Shown: positions 50,588 through 59,234 of the stretch, one piece after another
How positions within the stretch are numbered: position 1 is the stretch's first letter
Layout: the number at the start of each line of letters is the position of its first letter
Made by a program: the position numbers and the translations under genes
The notes under the pieces: generated by a model
What the model saw: only the letters and a program-made list of their open reading frames with translations
What the model was told of the DNA's origin: nothing
Database searches by the model: none
Source: an uncultured Celeribacter sp.
GTDB taxonomy: Bacteria > Pseudomonadota > Alphaproteobacteria > Rhodobacterales > Rhodobacteraceae
Length of the DNA: 64,000 nt
NCBI RefSeq assembly: GCF_963676475.1
Contig: NZ_OY781106.1
Location: 930,001 to 994,000 of the forward strand
Direction of reading: 5' to 3'

Positions 50588-50896
50588 ATGAAAACCCTTC
50601 TTGCAGCCCCGCTTCTCATCACCCTTGCCCTGCCCGCCACGGCACAGGGCCGCTTTCCGGTCGAAGACATCGCCAAGGATCTGGGCCTCACGAAACAGGA
50701 GCTAACCCAATGCTTCAAAGCCAACCGTCCCTCGCGCGAAGAGATGAAAGCCGCGAAGCAACGTTACAAAGCGGGTGAAGCCGCCGCGCCGAATGGCGCG
50801 CGCCCGGAAATGGTCGCCTGCGTCCAGACCCACAACCCGGAGATCACCACCGCGCGCTACGAAGAGGTGATGCGCTCCTACGCGCCTCAAAACTAA
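50588..50896 (+). CDS. Small secreted protein of unknown function (102 aa)
   Basis: Signal peptide MKTLLAAPLLITLALPATAQ, then an approximately 80-residue helical, basic domain (FPVEDIAKDLGLTKQELTQC, PSREEMKAAKQRYK). Two cysteines (ECF-type TQCFKAN and VACVQTH) could form a disulfide in the periplasm. No family is recognised. AGGAGACCAACT precedes the ATG. Confidence 0.7.
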   Translation: MKTLLAAPLLITLALPATAQGRFPVEDIAKDLGLTKQELTQCFKANRPSREEMKAAKQRYKAGEAAAPNGARPEMVACVQTHNPEITTARYEEVMRSYAPQN

Positions 50897-50981
50897 GGAC
50901 AAATCGCGCCTTGCGAATGACCTGCGGGACTGTGATCGCCCGTGGGTCCTCAAAGCGCATAACCTGTGACAGTCTGGCGGC

Positions 50982-51218
50982 ATGTATCGTCGCCAGATTC
51001 TCAAAGCCGCCTCTGCGGCCCTCGCCCTTACCGCCCTTCGCCCCGCATGGGCGCAGGGCAACTCCCTCTCCGATCACATCGCCGGTCTCGACCAACTCCA
51101 GTCCCTGCAAGTGCAGCGCGGCACGGAGGTGATCTTTGCCGAGGCCCCGGCGCGGTCCGAGGGCTATTTCGGTGCGCTGATGGAGCTTTTGGACGGGCCA
51201 ATTTGGGCACTGGCGTAA
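50982..51218 (+). pseudogene. Probable remnant of a serine hydrolase (class C beta-lactamase family) with internal deletion
   Basis: A 78-codon frame with an intact signal peptide (RRQILKAASAALALTALRPA to WAQ), then LDQLQSLQVQRGTEVIFAEA, which resembles the first strands of class C-type serine hydrolases. It jumps to RSEGYFGALMELLDG, which resembles the extreme C-terminus of the same family in roseobacters as I remember it. The whole catalytic core (SxxK, YxN) is missing. The frame is preserved, so a short exported peptide may still be made. It could alternatively be an unrelated small secreted protein. Confidence 0.45.
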
Positions 51219-51247
51219 AACCCGCCCCTGCGGTAACATCACACCCC

Positions 51248-51433
51248 ATGAGCACCGATAACATCACCAATCTGAACCAGTTTCGCAAACAGAAAGCCCG
51301 CGCGGACAAACGCGCCGAGGGCGATCAGAACGCCGTGAAATTCGGACGCACCAAGGCGCAAAAAGCCCTCGAAGAGGCGCAGAAGGCCAAGGCGAAATCG
51401 GAATTGGACGCGCATAAGCGAGACGACACATGA
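51248..51433 (+). CDS. DUF4169 protein
   Basis: A 61-aa highly charged, probably helical protein. NITNLNQFRKQKARADKRAE and FGRTKAQKALEEAQKAKAKS match the DUF4169 pattern. Its last codons overlap the ribbon-helix-helix gene (ATGA), a pairing I recall from other Rhodobacteraceae. Function unknown; a role with the DNA-binding neighbour is an inference. Confidence 0.8.
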   Translation: MSTDNITNLNQFRKQKARADKRAEGDQNAVKFGRTKAQKALEEAQKAKAKSELDAHKRDDT

Positions 51434-51675
51434 CCGCGCTCTTGATGGGCCGCCCAGTGAAACGCTCGTTGACACTCCACGGCCACCGCACCTCTGTATC
51501 ACTCGAAGAACCGTTCTGGCGCGCCTTTCGCGGCATCGCGAAGGAACGCGACATTCCGGTCAATGTGTTGGCCGCCGAAATTGACGAGCTGCGCGGTGTG
51601 GACAGCGGGTTGGCCTCCGCCATCCGGGTTTATGTGCTAGATTACACTCAGAAAAAAGCCCAACTCGGCGATTGA
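51430..51675 (+). CDS. Ribbon-helix-helix domain protein
   Basis: An 81-aa protein. KRSLTLHGHRTSVSLEEPFW carries the beta strand of the RHH fold, and RAFRGIAKERDIPVNVLAAE with the following residues forms the helices. This suggests a dimeric DNA-binding protein. An alternative start five codons downstream (MGRPVKRSL) is possible. Its 3' end overlaps the convergent squalene/phytoene-synthase-family gene by 28 bp. Confidence 0.78.
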   Translation: MTALLMGRPVKRSLTLHGHRTSVSLEEPFWRAFRGIAKERDIPVNVLAAEIDELRGVDSGLASAIRVYVLDYTQKKAQLGD

Positions 51676-52427
51676 GACGCCACAGCCAGACGCAGGGCTT
51701 TGCGGGCCGGCCCCTGCCCCAGACGTCCGTCCAGAACCGCATCCGGGTCTTTGGCCGCCTGTTTCAAAACCGGCAAATGCATCACCGCGTCAATCATCGG
51801 CGCACGGGCGGTTTTCGGCAATTTGCCCAACTGCTGCGCGCCCCAACGACCCTGTTCCAAAGCCTCTTTCGCAAGCTCTGAGACTGCCTCAGGACGCCCA
51901 TCAACGAGCGGAATCCGCCCCGCCGATTGCAACCCCGGAATGGCCATCAGATAGCGCGCCAGCCCACCTGCGTAGCCCAGAGCGTTGAGTGCTTTGGTCG
52001 CCGTCTCAGGCGCCCCCAAAAGCCGTGCAGAAAGATGCATCGGGATGGCGTAGCTGTTGTGCAGATAGGTTCTGAGCGCCGCCGCATCCTCATGCGGGTC
52101 GCGATAAATGTCCCATTGCCGCGCGGTGACCGTGGCATCCAAAGCCTGCGCAGACGCCGTATCCAAAACCGCCGCCAGCGGTCCCGCCACCTCATGAGCG
52201 CGCGGCGCCTTGCCGTCGATTTTCTCCTGCAAAACATCGCGCCAGAACTGCAACCGCATCTCCGCGATCATCGCTTCTTGCGTGACCCAAGGCGCCTTTG
52301 CGACCTCAAGGCAAAAGGCATGGATCGGGAACAACACCTCGCGCGCCGCCAAAGGCGCGGCCATGGTGGCGCGGAACCGGTCTTCGTCGCCCTTTTGGAC
52401 GATCTCTGCACAGGCCTGAACCGACAT
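51648..52427 (-). CDS. Squalene/phytoene-synthase-family protein (NDUFAF6-like)
   Basis: A 259-aa all-helical isoprenoid-synthase-fold protein. DRFRATMAAPLAAREVLFPI and MIAEMRLQFWRDVLQEKIDG match the group that includes the complex I assembly factor NDUFAF6. The second Asp-rich motif of true synthases (DXXXD) is not evident, so catalysis of squalene or phytoene synthesis is unlikely. Its ATG overlaps the cimA stop by 1 bp (TAATG). A role in respiratory complex assembly is inferred from family resemblance only. Confidence 0.82.
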   Translation of the reverse strand: MSVQACAEIVQKGDEDRFRATMAAPLAAREVLFPIHAFCLEVAKAPWVTQEAMIAEMRLQFWRDVLQEKIDGKAPRAHEVAGPLAAVLDTASAQALDATVTARQWDIYRDPHEDAAALRTYLHNSYAIPMHLSARLLGAPETATKALNALGYAGGLARYLMAIPGLQSAGRIPLVDGRPEAVSELAKEALEQGRWGAQQLGKLPKTARAPMIDAVMHLPVLKQAAKDPDAVLDGRLGQGPARKALRLAVASQSPSWAFF

Positions 52428-54052
52428 TATTCAGCCCCTAAAGCCTGCGCCCCGTCGCGCAGAAGTTTCCACAGAACCGCATCCAGAAGCGCCTCGAAAG
52501 ACGCGTCTATGATGTTGGACGACACGCCCACGGTCGACCAGCGACGGCCAAGGCCGTCCTCAAAGTCGATGATGACGCGGGTGCGCGCCTCGGTGCCGCC
52601 ATTGGTGATCCTGACTTTAAAATCAACGAGTTCCATGTCGGTGATCATGTCGGAATAGGGTCCGAGATCTTTCACCAAAGCTTTCGAAAGCGCGTTCACT
52701 GGCCCGCCATCGCTGCCGTCGGCCATGATGCCTTCGGACACAGACAGATGCCGCTCGCCGCCGATGTTGACCACCACCGTGACCTCGGAAAGGTGGACCT
52801 CGCGGCCCTTGGCATCGCGGCGGCGTTCGACCGTGGCGCGGTAGCGCTCGACCTCGAAAAACGCGGGCATGAGGCCCAGCTCGCAGCGCGCTTCGAGTTC
52901 AAAGGACGCCTGCGCGGTGTCGTAGGAATAGCCCTCGCTCTCGCGCTGTTTGATGCGATCAAGGATGCGGCCAAGGTCGGCCTTCTCCGAGACTTCCAGC
53001 CCCATATCCGCCAGACGCGAGCGCAGGTTCGACTGCCCTGCCTGATTGGACATCGGCACGATGCGGGCATTGCCGACGGTCTCGGGCGGGATGTGTTCGT
53101 AGGTTGTCGGGTCCTTGAGAATGGCGGAGGCATGGAGCCCCGCCTTATGCGCGAAAGCCGAGGCGCCGACATAAGGCGCAGAGCGCAACGGCACGCGGTT
53201 CAGGATATCGTCGAGCATGCGCGAGGTTTTGACCAGGCTTTTCAGGGCGTCTTCGGAGACGCCTGTGTCGAGCGTCGATTTATACGGCTCTTTCAACAGG
53301 AATGTCGGGATCAGCGTCGTCAGATTGGCATTGCCGCAGCGCTCTCCAAGGCCGTTCAATGTCCCCTGCACCTGCCGCGCACCCGCATTGACGGCAGCCA
53401 GCGAATTGGCGACCGCATTGCCGGTGTCGTCATGGGTGTGAATGCCCAGATGCGTTCCCGGAATGCCCGCCTCGATGACTTTGAGCGTGATCTGATAAAC
53501 CTCACCTGGCAGCGCACCGCCGTTGGTGTCGCAAAGCACGATCCAGCGCGCACCCGCCTTATACGCGGCCTGACAACAGGCGATCGCGTAGTCCGGGTTG
53601 GCCTTGTAGCCGTCAAAGAAATGCTCGGCGTCGAACAGCGCCTCGCGGCCTTGCGCCACCAGATGGGCGATAGATTTTTCGATGTTCTCGATGTTTTCCT
53701 CAAGCGTGATGCCGAGCGCCGTGGTGACGTGGAAATCATGGGTCTTGCCGACGAGACAAACGGAGTCCGTGCCCGCGTTCAACACGCCCGCGAGCACCTC
53801 GTCATTCTCGGCGGAGCGCCCGGCGCGTTTGGTCATGCCGAAGGCGGTGAAACGGGCTTTGGTCTTGGGCGCATCGGCGAAGAATTCGCTGTCGGTCGGG
53901 TTGGCGCCGGGCCAGCCGCCCTCAATGTAATCGAGGCCAAGATGGTCGAGCGCATCGGCGATCAGGTGCTTTTCCTCGGTGGAGAATTGCACGCCTTGGG
54001 TTTGCTGGCCGTCGCGGAGTGTAGTGTCGTAGAGATAGAGGCGGTCAGACAT
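52427..54052 (-). CDS. cimA: (R)-citramalate synthase
   Basis: Condenses pyruvate and acetyl-CoA to citramalate, a route to 2-ketobutyrate and isoleucine that bypasses threonine. The 541-aa protein has the DRE-TIM barrel start LYDTTLRDGQQTQGVQFS, metal site THLGIHTHDDTGNAVANS, LNGLGERCGNANL and AHKAGLHASAI. A C-terminal LeuA-type regulatory domain follows from about residue 390. It resembles the long citramalate synthase form rather than isopropylmalate synthase. It is followed by the NDUFAF6-like gene in a 1-bp overlap. Confidence 0.92.
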   Translation of the reverse strand: MSDRLYLYDTTLRDGQQTQGVQFSTEEKHLIADALDHLGLDYIEGGWPGANPTDSEFFADAPKTKARFTAFGMTKRAGRSAENDEVLAGVLNAGTDSVCLVGKTHDFHVTTALGITLEENIENIEKSIAHLVAQGREALFDAEHFFDGYKANPDYAIACCQAAYKAGARWIVLCDTNGGALPGEVYQITLKVIEAGIPGTHLGIHTHDDTGNAVANSLAAVNAGARQVQGTLNGLGERCGNANLTTLIPTFLLKEPYKSTLDTGVSEDALKSLVKTSRMLDDILNRVPLRSAPYVGASAFAHKAGLHASAILKDPTTYEHIPPETVGNARIVPMSNQAGQSNLRSRLADMGLEVSEKADLGRILDRIKQRESEGYSYDTAQASFELEARCELGLMPAFFEVERYRATVERRRDAKGREVHLSEVTVVVNIGGERHLSVSEGIMADGSDGGPVNALSKALVKDLGPYSDMITDMELVDFKVRITNGGTEARTRVIIDFEDGLGRRWSTVGVSSNIIDASFEALLDAVLWKLLRDGAQALGAE

Positions 54053-54178
54053 GGGTGGCCCCTTTTTCTTTCACCGGGACGCTTGCGGCCCGGTTCGCCC
54101 CCGACCCGCCCCCCAGGGCGGGGGCGATTGCGCCCCCACCCTCGTGCCGGGGGCAAACCTGCGTTCTTCTTATGACAT

Positions 54179-55552
54179 TCATGACAACAGCCCCTCCAGT
54201 TTCGCCGCGTCTAAATTCGGCCCCGGTTCCAGCTCGACCCCGGTTTTCGACATGCGCACCTCGACACCCGCATCCAGAAGCGCGGTTTTCATCGCGTCAA
54301 CGGCGGAGAAGTCTTTGGTTTCCATGGCGGTTTGGCGGAGAGAGGAGAGGTGATCGGCGTAGGCAGTCAGGTCCACGCCCGTTTCTTCCCAGCCACCTAG
54401 TTCTGGCGTCAGAAGGCCGAGAAGATTGGCGGAGGCAAGCAACACAGCCGGATCGTCGATCCCGTGCAGCACCGAAATCGCCCCCGCCGTGTTCAGATCA
54501 TCAGCCAGCGCAGTGACCACTTCGGGCGCTGGTTCACTTGCGGCCACCCTATGCGTCATCTTGCGCCACTTCTTCAACGTCGCCTTCGCCTGCTCCGCCT
54601 TTTCCGCCGTCCAGTCCATCGGCTTGCGGTAGTGCGTCGAGAGGAAGACGAACCGGATCACTTCCCCAGGCACGCCCGGCATCCCGTCATGGCCGTCCAA
54701 CAAATCCCGCACGGTAAAGAAATTGCCCAGAGACTTGGACATTTTCTTGCCCTCGACCTGCAACATCTCGTTGTGCAGCCAGTAGCGCGCAAACCCGCCC
54801 TGCGGATGGGCGCAGCAACTTTGCGCAATCTCGTTTTCGTGGTGCGGGAACATCAAATCGTTGCCGCCGCCGTGAATATCAAAAGTCTCGCCCAAAAGCT
54901 CATACGACATCGCCGAACATTCGATGTGCCACCCCGGACGTCCCCGGCCCCACGGGCTGTCCCAGCCCGGAAGATCGTCCGAGGACGGCTTCCAAAGCAC
55001 GAAATCCATCGGGTTGCGTTTGTAGGGCGCCACTTCGACGCGGGCGCCGGCGATCATATCGTCGATGGAGCGGCCCGACAGCTTGCCATAGTCCTTATAG
55101 CTTTCGACGGAAAACAGCACATGGCCCTCTGCCGCATAGGCGTGGCCGCTCTCAACCAGCCCCTCGATCATCGTGATCATTGCACCGATGAACTCGGTCG
55201 CGCGCGGCATTTGATCCGGGTCCATCGCCCCCACCGCGCGCATGTCGTCGAGATACCACTTCGTCGTCTCATCGGTGATCTCGCGGATCGAGCGCCCGCT
55301 TTCCGCCGCCCGCGCGTTGATCTTGTCATCCACGTCGGTGAAATTGCGCACATAGGTGACGTGATCCGCCCCGTAAACATGGCGCAACAGCCGGTAGAGC
55401 ACATCGAACACGATCACAGGCCGCGCGTTGCCGATATGGGCGCGGTCGTAAACCGTCGGGCCACAGACATACATCCGCACGTTTTTGGGGTCGATCGGCT
55501 CGAAAATCTCTTTCTTGCGGGTTTTCGAATTGGTGAGCTTGATCGTGGTCAT
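54179..55552 (-). CDS. cysS: Cysteinyl-tRNA synthetase
   Basis: Charges tRNA-Cys. The 457-aa class I enzyme has VCGPTVYDRAHIGNARP (HIGH-type HIGN), the zinc and active-site segment HIECSAMSYELLGE with FDIHGGGNDLMFPHHENE, and KKMSKSLGNFFTV (KMSKS). The C-terminal helical anticodon-binding domain is complete. It is 126 bp upstream of cimA on the same strand. Confidence 0.96.
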   Translation of the reverse strand: MTTIKLTNSKTRKKEIFEPIDPKNVRMYVCGPTVYDRAHIGNARPVIVFDVLYRLLRHVYGADHVTYVRNFTDVDDKINARAAESGRSIREITDETTKWYLDDMRAVGAMDPDQMPRATEFIGAMITMIEGLVESGHAYAAEGHVLFSVESYKDYGKLSGRSIDDMIAGARVEVAPYKRNPMDFVLWKPSSDDLPGWDSPWGRGRPGWHIECSAMSYELLGETFDIHGGGNDLMFPHHENEIAQSCCAHPQGGFARYWLHNEMLQVEGKKMSKSLGNFFTVRDLLDGHDGMPGVPGEVIRFVFLSTHYRKPMDWTAEKAEQAKATLKKWRKMTHRVAASEPAPEVVTALADDLNTAGAISVLHGIDDPAVLLASANLLGLLTPELGGWEETGVDLTAYADHLSSLRQTAMETKDFSAVDAMKTALLDAGVEVRMSKTGVELEPGPNLDAAKLEGLLS

Positions 55553-55743
55553 AGCTAGTCCCTCAGGGTGTCCCCCGCGGGCTTATCAGCTTCCATTTCA
55601 GGTGAAAAGAGACCGGACCCGCGCGACGATGTCAGCGGATAATGCAGCAGCAGATAATGATGGCGGCACGGTTGGTCATGTGGGTCTTGTAACGCGGGTT
55701 TTCGCCCTTGCAAAGCCCTCATGTGAGGATCAGGGTGACGCTT

Positions 55744-56562
55744 ATGACCCAGACGACATTCAGAGACCTCCACCGCCCCGGCCAGCCCTTTCTCCTCGCC
55801 AACGCCTGGGACGCCGGATCGGCGCGCGTGTTGGCGGGACTGGGCGCGCAGGCGATTGCCACCTCGTCGGCCGCACAGGCCTTTACCCTCGGGCGCCCCG
55901 ATGGCGGCACGATCAGCCGCGACGAGGCACTGGCCCATGCGCAGGACCTCGTGGCCGCCGTCTCCGTGCCGGTCTCCGGCGATTTCGAGAACGGGTTTTC
56001 CAATGATCCCGACGAGGTCGCGCAGACCGTAAAACTGGCCTATGAGGCTGGATTGTCGGGGATTTCCATCGAGGACACGGCGTTTCCAAAGGCTGGCGCA
56101 CGGGAGTTTGATCTGGCGGTCGAGTGTATCAAAGCCGCCGTGAGCGCCGCCCACGCCCTGCCCGGAGATTTCGTTTTGGTGGCCCGCGCCGACGGCGTGA
56201 TGAATGGCGATTACGATCTGGACGAGGCCCTGCGGCGCATCCGCGCCTTTGACGCAGCGGGGGCGGATTGCCTCTACGTGCCCTGTCCCGGCACCATCGA
56301 GGACCTCAAAACCGTGGTGGCGGCCACCGGGAAACCGGTGAACGCCCTGCCCGTCGGTCCGCTGCAAAACCTCACCCGCGCCGATTTTGCCGCCCTCGGC
56401 GTGGCGCGCATTTCGCTTGGCTCTTTGCTGGCGCGATCCATTCACGAGCGGCTGATTTCGAACGCCGAAGACATCCTGAGCCAAGGCGTCTTTTCCACCT
56501 GCACCCCCGCCGGATCGGACCGGGTGGATGCGCTTCTCGCCAAAGGAGCCCGCCATGAGTGA
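55744..56562 (+). CDS. Isocitrate lyase/PEP mutase-family protein
   Basis: A 272-aa TIM barrel of the phosphoenolpyruvate mutase/isocitrate lyase group. FLLANAWDAGSARVLAGLGA, VPVSGDFENGFSNDPDEV, AGLSGISIEDT and FVLVARADGVM are the conserved strands and metal loop. The lyase cysteine motif KKCGH is absent, so it is not isocitrate or methylisocitrate lyase. It may be a C-C or P-C bond enzyme such as an oxaloacetate-type hydrolase. Its stop lies 8 bp inside mazG. Confidence 0.85.
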   Translation: MTQTTFRDLHRPGQPFLLANAWDAGSARVLAGLGAQAIATSSAAQAFTLGRPDGGTISRDEALAHAQDLVAAVSVPVSGDFENGFSNDPDEVAQTVKLAYEAGLSGISIEDTAFPKAGAREFDLAVECIKAAVSAAHALPGDFVLVARADGVMNGDYDLDEALRRIRAFDAAGADCLYVPCPGTIEDLKTVVAATGKPVNALPVGPLQNLTRADFAALGVARISLGSLLARSIHERLISNAEDILSQGVFSTCTPAGSDRVDALLAKGARHE

Positions 56563-57379
56563 TCCCATTCACAACGTCCCGCAAGGCATTGAGCAGCTTT
56601 TGGAAATCATGCGCCGGTTGCGCGACCCGGAGGGCGGCTGTCCCTGGGACATCGAGCAGGATTTCGCGACCATCTCGCCTTACACCATTGAGGAGGCCTA
56701 TGAGGTCGACGACGCCATCGCGCGCGGTGATATGGAGGATCTGAAATCCGAGCTGGGGGACCTGTTGTTCCAGTCGGTGTTTCAGGCGCAGATTGCCTCT
56801 GACAAGGGGCTTTTCGACTTTCACGACGTCGCGCAAGCAATTGCTTCCAAAATGATTTCCCGACATCCCCATGTTTTTGGTGACGAGAGCAATCAAAAGT
56901 CGCCCGAACAACAGACCAAGGATTGGGAGGTCGAAAAGGCCAAGGAGCGCGCGCGCCGAGGCGAACACCGGGTGCTCGACGGCGTGGCCATGGGCCTGCC
57001 TGCTTTGATGCGCGCGCAGAAGCTGCAAAAGCGAGCGGCGCGTGTGGGCTTTGACTGGCCGGATACCTCACATGTTCTGGACAAAATCCGCGAGGAAGCC
57101 GCCGAATTGGAAGAGGCGCGCGACAGGTTGACGAAAGACGAGGTCTTCGAGGAATTCGGAGATTTGCTCTTTGTCGTGGTCAATCTGGGGCGGCATTTGG
57201 GTGTGGACGCCGAAGAGGCGCTGCGTTCCTGTAATGCCAAATTCACGCGTCGCTTCAATGCAGTCGAAGACGAACTTAAGGCAAAAGGCAAGACCCCTGC
57301 GGATAGCGATCTTGCCGAAATGGATGCGCTTTGGGACAAAGCGAAGGCTGATGAGAAGGCGGCCCGAAAGCAAACGTGA
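56555..57379 (+). CDS. mazG: Nucleoside triphosphate pyrophosphohydrolase MazG
   Basis: Hydrolyses NTPs and dNTPs to monophosphates and pyrophosphate, affecting housecleaning and alarmone levels. The 274-aa protein has two MazG domains. The first has TIEEAYEVDDAI and ELGDLLFQSVFQA; the second has EEAAELEEARDRL and EEFGDLLFVVVNLGRHL. CPWDIEQDFATI at the start is typical. AAAGGAGCCCGCC precedes the ATG, which lies within the end of the PEP-mutase-family gene. Confidence 0.93.
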   Translation: MSDPIHNVPQGIEQLLEIMRRLRDPEGGCPWDIEQDFATISPYTIEEAYEVDDAIARGDMEDLKSELGDLLFQSVFQAQIASDKGLFDFHDVAQAIASKMISRHPHVFGDESNQKSPEQQTKDWEVEKAKERARRGEHRVLDGVAMGLPALMRAQKLQKRAARVGFDWPDTSHVLDKIREEAAELEEARDRLTKDEVFEEFGDLLFVVVNLGRHLGVDAEEALRSCNAKFTRRFNAVEDELKAKGKTPADSDLAEMDALWDKAKADEKAARKQT

Positions 57380-57398
57380 GCTACGAGACCCCTTGACC

Positions 57399-57412
57399 TG
57401 AGTATTTTACTC
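57399..57412 (+). repeat. TGAGTATTT motif copy after mazG
   Basis: Starts 20 bp after the mazG stop; here GAGTA-TTT-TACTC is itself a short inverted repeat (57400-57412). Confidence 0.45.
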
Positions 57413-57448
57413 GGATTTAACGAGCGCGACCAATAAAAGGAAGTCCCA

Positions 57449-58453
57449 ATGACCGCGCTCAAACTCGCTCTCCCCCTGTCTCTCTTGGCCTCTTCTGCAT
57501 TTGCAGACGTCAATGTCTATTCCTATCGCCAGCCGGAGCTGATCCAGCCGCTGGTCGATGCCTTCACCGAAGAAACCGGCATTCAGGTCAACGTGGCCTA
57601 TATCGAAAAAGGTCTGACCGAACGCCTCAAGGCCGAAGGTGACCGCTCGCCTGCTGACGTGATCCTGACCGTCGACATCTCACGTCTGGCCGAGGCTGTC
57701 GAGGCTGGCGTAACTCAGCCGCTGATGACCGAAACGCTGTCGCAAAACATCCCCGCTGAATTCCATGACCCGGAAGGCAATTGGTGGGGCATCACCTCAC
57801 GCGCGCGGATCGTTTACGCCTCGAAAGAGCGCGTCGCCGAGGGCGAAGTGACCACCTACGAAGACCTCGCCGATCCGAAATGGAAAGGCCGCATCTGCAC
57901 TCGCTCCGGCCTGCACACTTATATGATCGGCCTGACCTCTGCCTATCTCGCACATCACGGCCCTGAGGAAACCAAAGCTTGGCTCGAAGGGCTCAAGGCC
58001 AACCTCGCCCGCAAACCCCAGGGCAACGACCGCGCACAGGTCAAGGCGATCTGGGCCGGCGAATGCGACATCTCTCTGGGCAACACCTATTACATGGGTG
58101 CAATGCTGGCCGATGAGGAACAGCAGGAATGGGCCAACTCTGTGCGCCTCGACTTCCCGCGTTTTGACGTCGAGGGCGGCGGCACACATGTGAACATCTC
58201 CGGCGTTGCACTGACGAAATCGTCGAAGAACACCGAGGAAGCCGTTCAATTCATAGAATTCCTGACCTCCAAACACGCGCAGGAAATCTACGCCGAGGTG
58301 AATTCCGAATACCCCGTCGTGCCGGGCACGGAAGCCTCCGACCTGGTGAAAAGCTGGGGCGAGCTGCACCCGGACAACATCCCGCTGGCGCGCCTCGCCG
58401 ATGAACGCGCAGAAGCCTTGCGCCTGACCGAAGAAGTCGATTACGACGGCTGA
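57449..58453 (+). CDS. Orphan Fe(III) ABC-transporter substrate-binding protein (FbpA/FutA type)
   Basis: A 334-aa periplasmic ferric-binding protein with signal peptide to SSAFA. Iron-binding-type features are NVYSYRQPELIQPLVDAF near the start, DVILTVDISRLAEAVEAG, and the paired tyrosines in LGNTYYMGAM that coordinate Fe(III) in FutA-type proteins. SGVALTKSSKN and EYPVVPG also fit. No permease or ATPase genes follow, so the transporter core must be encoded elsewhere. Confidence 0.9.
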   Translation: MTALKLALPLSLLASSAFADVNVYSYRQPELIQPLVDAFTEETGIQVNVAYIEKGLTERLKAEGDRSPADVILTVDISRLAEAVEAGVTQPLMTETLSQNIPAEFHDPEGNWWGITSRARIVYASKERVAEGEVTTYEDLADPKWKGRICTRSGLHTYMIGLTSAYLAHHGPEETKAWLEGLKANLARKPQGNDRAQVKAIWAGECDISLGNTYYMGAMLADEEQQEWANSVRLDFPRFDVEGGGTHVNISGVALTKSSKNTEEAVQFIEFLTSKHAQEIYAEVNSEYPVVPGTEASDLVKSWGELHPDNIPLARLADERAEALRLTEEVDYDG

Positions 58454-58477
58454 GCCTCTGATCTCATGTGATCTCAC

Positions 58478-58502
58478 GCGGTGAGGCCCCGGGCCTCGCC
58501 GC
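58478..58502 (+). terminator. Hairpin after the Fe-binding protein gene
   Basis: GCGGTGAGGC and GCCTCGCCGC pair over 10 bp (one T-G) without a following T run, so termination is uncertain. Confidence 0.4.
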
Positions 58503-58523
58503 ATTGGCGCCGCACGCCCTCCA

Positions 58524-58589
58524 GATTTGACCAAACACTCAATTTGGTCAAATCGACAGATTGACAGAGCGCGATCTCTGCCACATATG
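58524..58589 (+). promoter_or_regulatory. 31-bp dyad next to a TTGACA promoter, upstream of the first GNAT
   Basis: GATTTGACCAAA (58524-58535) and TTTGGTCAAATC (58543-58554) are perfect 12-bp arms with a 7-bp spacer. TTGACA (58561-58566) and CATATG (58584-58589) follow at 17-bp spacing. The dyad abuts the -35 box, as expected for a regulator site. Confidence 0.6.
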
Positions 58590-58712
58590 GGCACCAAACG
58601 CACCCTCCCGATCAAAAACGGTCGTTTTTACAGAAAATTCACCGGCGCCGTAGGGCTGCCTTAACCTTTTTGATGTCTTGTCCCGGCGAAAGACGCGGCA
58701 AGAGATCAAGAC

Positions 58713-59225
58713 ATGACCGACATGACAGAGCGCAAATTCGACATCGCGGTCCTCACCGCCGCATCGGCCCTCCCGCCCCTGACCCTCCGCGCGATGGAAC
58801 AGGTGGATTTGCCGGGCCTGCTCGACATGATCCGTGACCTTCAAATGGTGACCAAGGATCAATTGCAGCTCGATGAGGATGCGCTGATCGACCTGCTCTA
58901 TGCCTCCTCGCCTTGGGCCCGCGTTTTGGTCGCCGAGCAGAATGGCGATCTGATCGGCTACACCGTGCTGGTCGGCGGGCTGCAACTGAGCCCCATCGAC
59001 CGCGCCATGCAGATGCATCACCTCTATGTCCGACCCGACTATCGCGGTGAAGGTGTTGCGCGCGCCTTGACCCAGGCGGCCCGGTCCGTGGCGCATCACC
59101 TGGGCTGTGGCACCTTGAGTGTCGGCATCCTGAGCACCTCGGAAACCGCCAAGGCCGCCTATCGCGCTGTCGGCTTCGCGCGCCCTTCCCTACGGTCTCC
59201 GCATTACGAAATGGCGCTTGCCTGA
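58713..59225 (+). CDS. GNAT-family N-acetyltransferase (first of a tandem pair)
   Basis: A 170-aa acetyltransferase. The acetyl-CoA loop is VRPDYRGEGVARALTQAAR preceded by MHHLYVRP, and SETAKAAYRAVGFARP is the C-terminal motif. It shares layout and several motifs with the second GNAT downstream (LPGLLDMI against LPGLIDLM; HHLYV against HHLYI), so the two look like diverged tandem paralogues. Substrate unknown. It lies behind a long regulatory dyad. Confidence 0.87.
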   Translation: MTDMTERKFDIAVLTAASALPPLTLRAMEQVDLPGLLDMIRDLQMVTKDQLQLDEDALIDLLYASSPWARVLVAEQNGDLIGYTVLVGGLQLSPIDRAMQMHHLYVRPDYRGEGVARALTQAARSVAHHLGCGTLSVGILSTSETAKAAYRAVGFARPSLRSPHYEMALA

Positions 59226-59234
59226 GCTTTGCGC

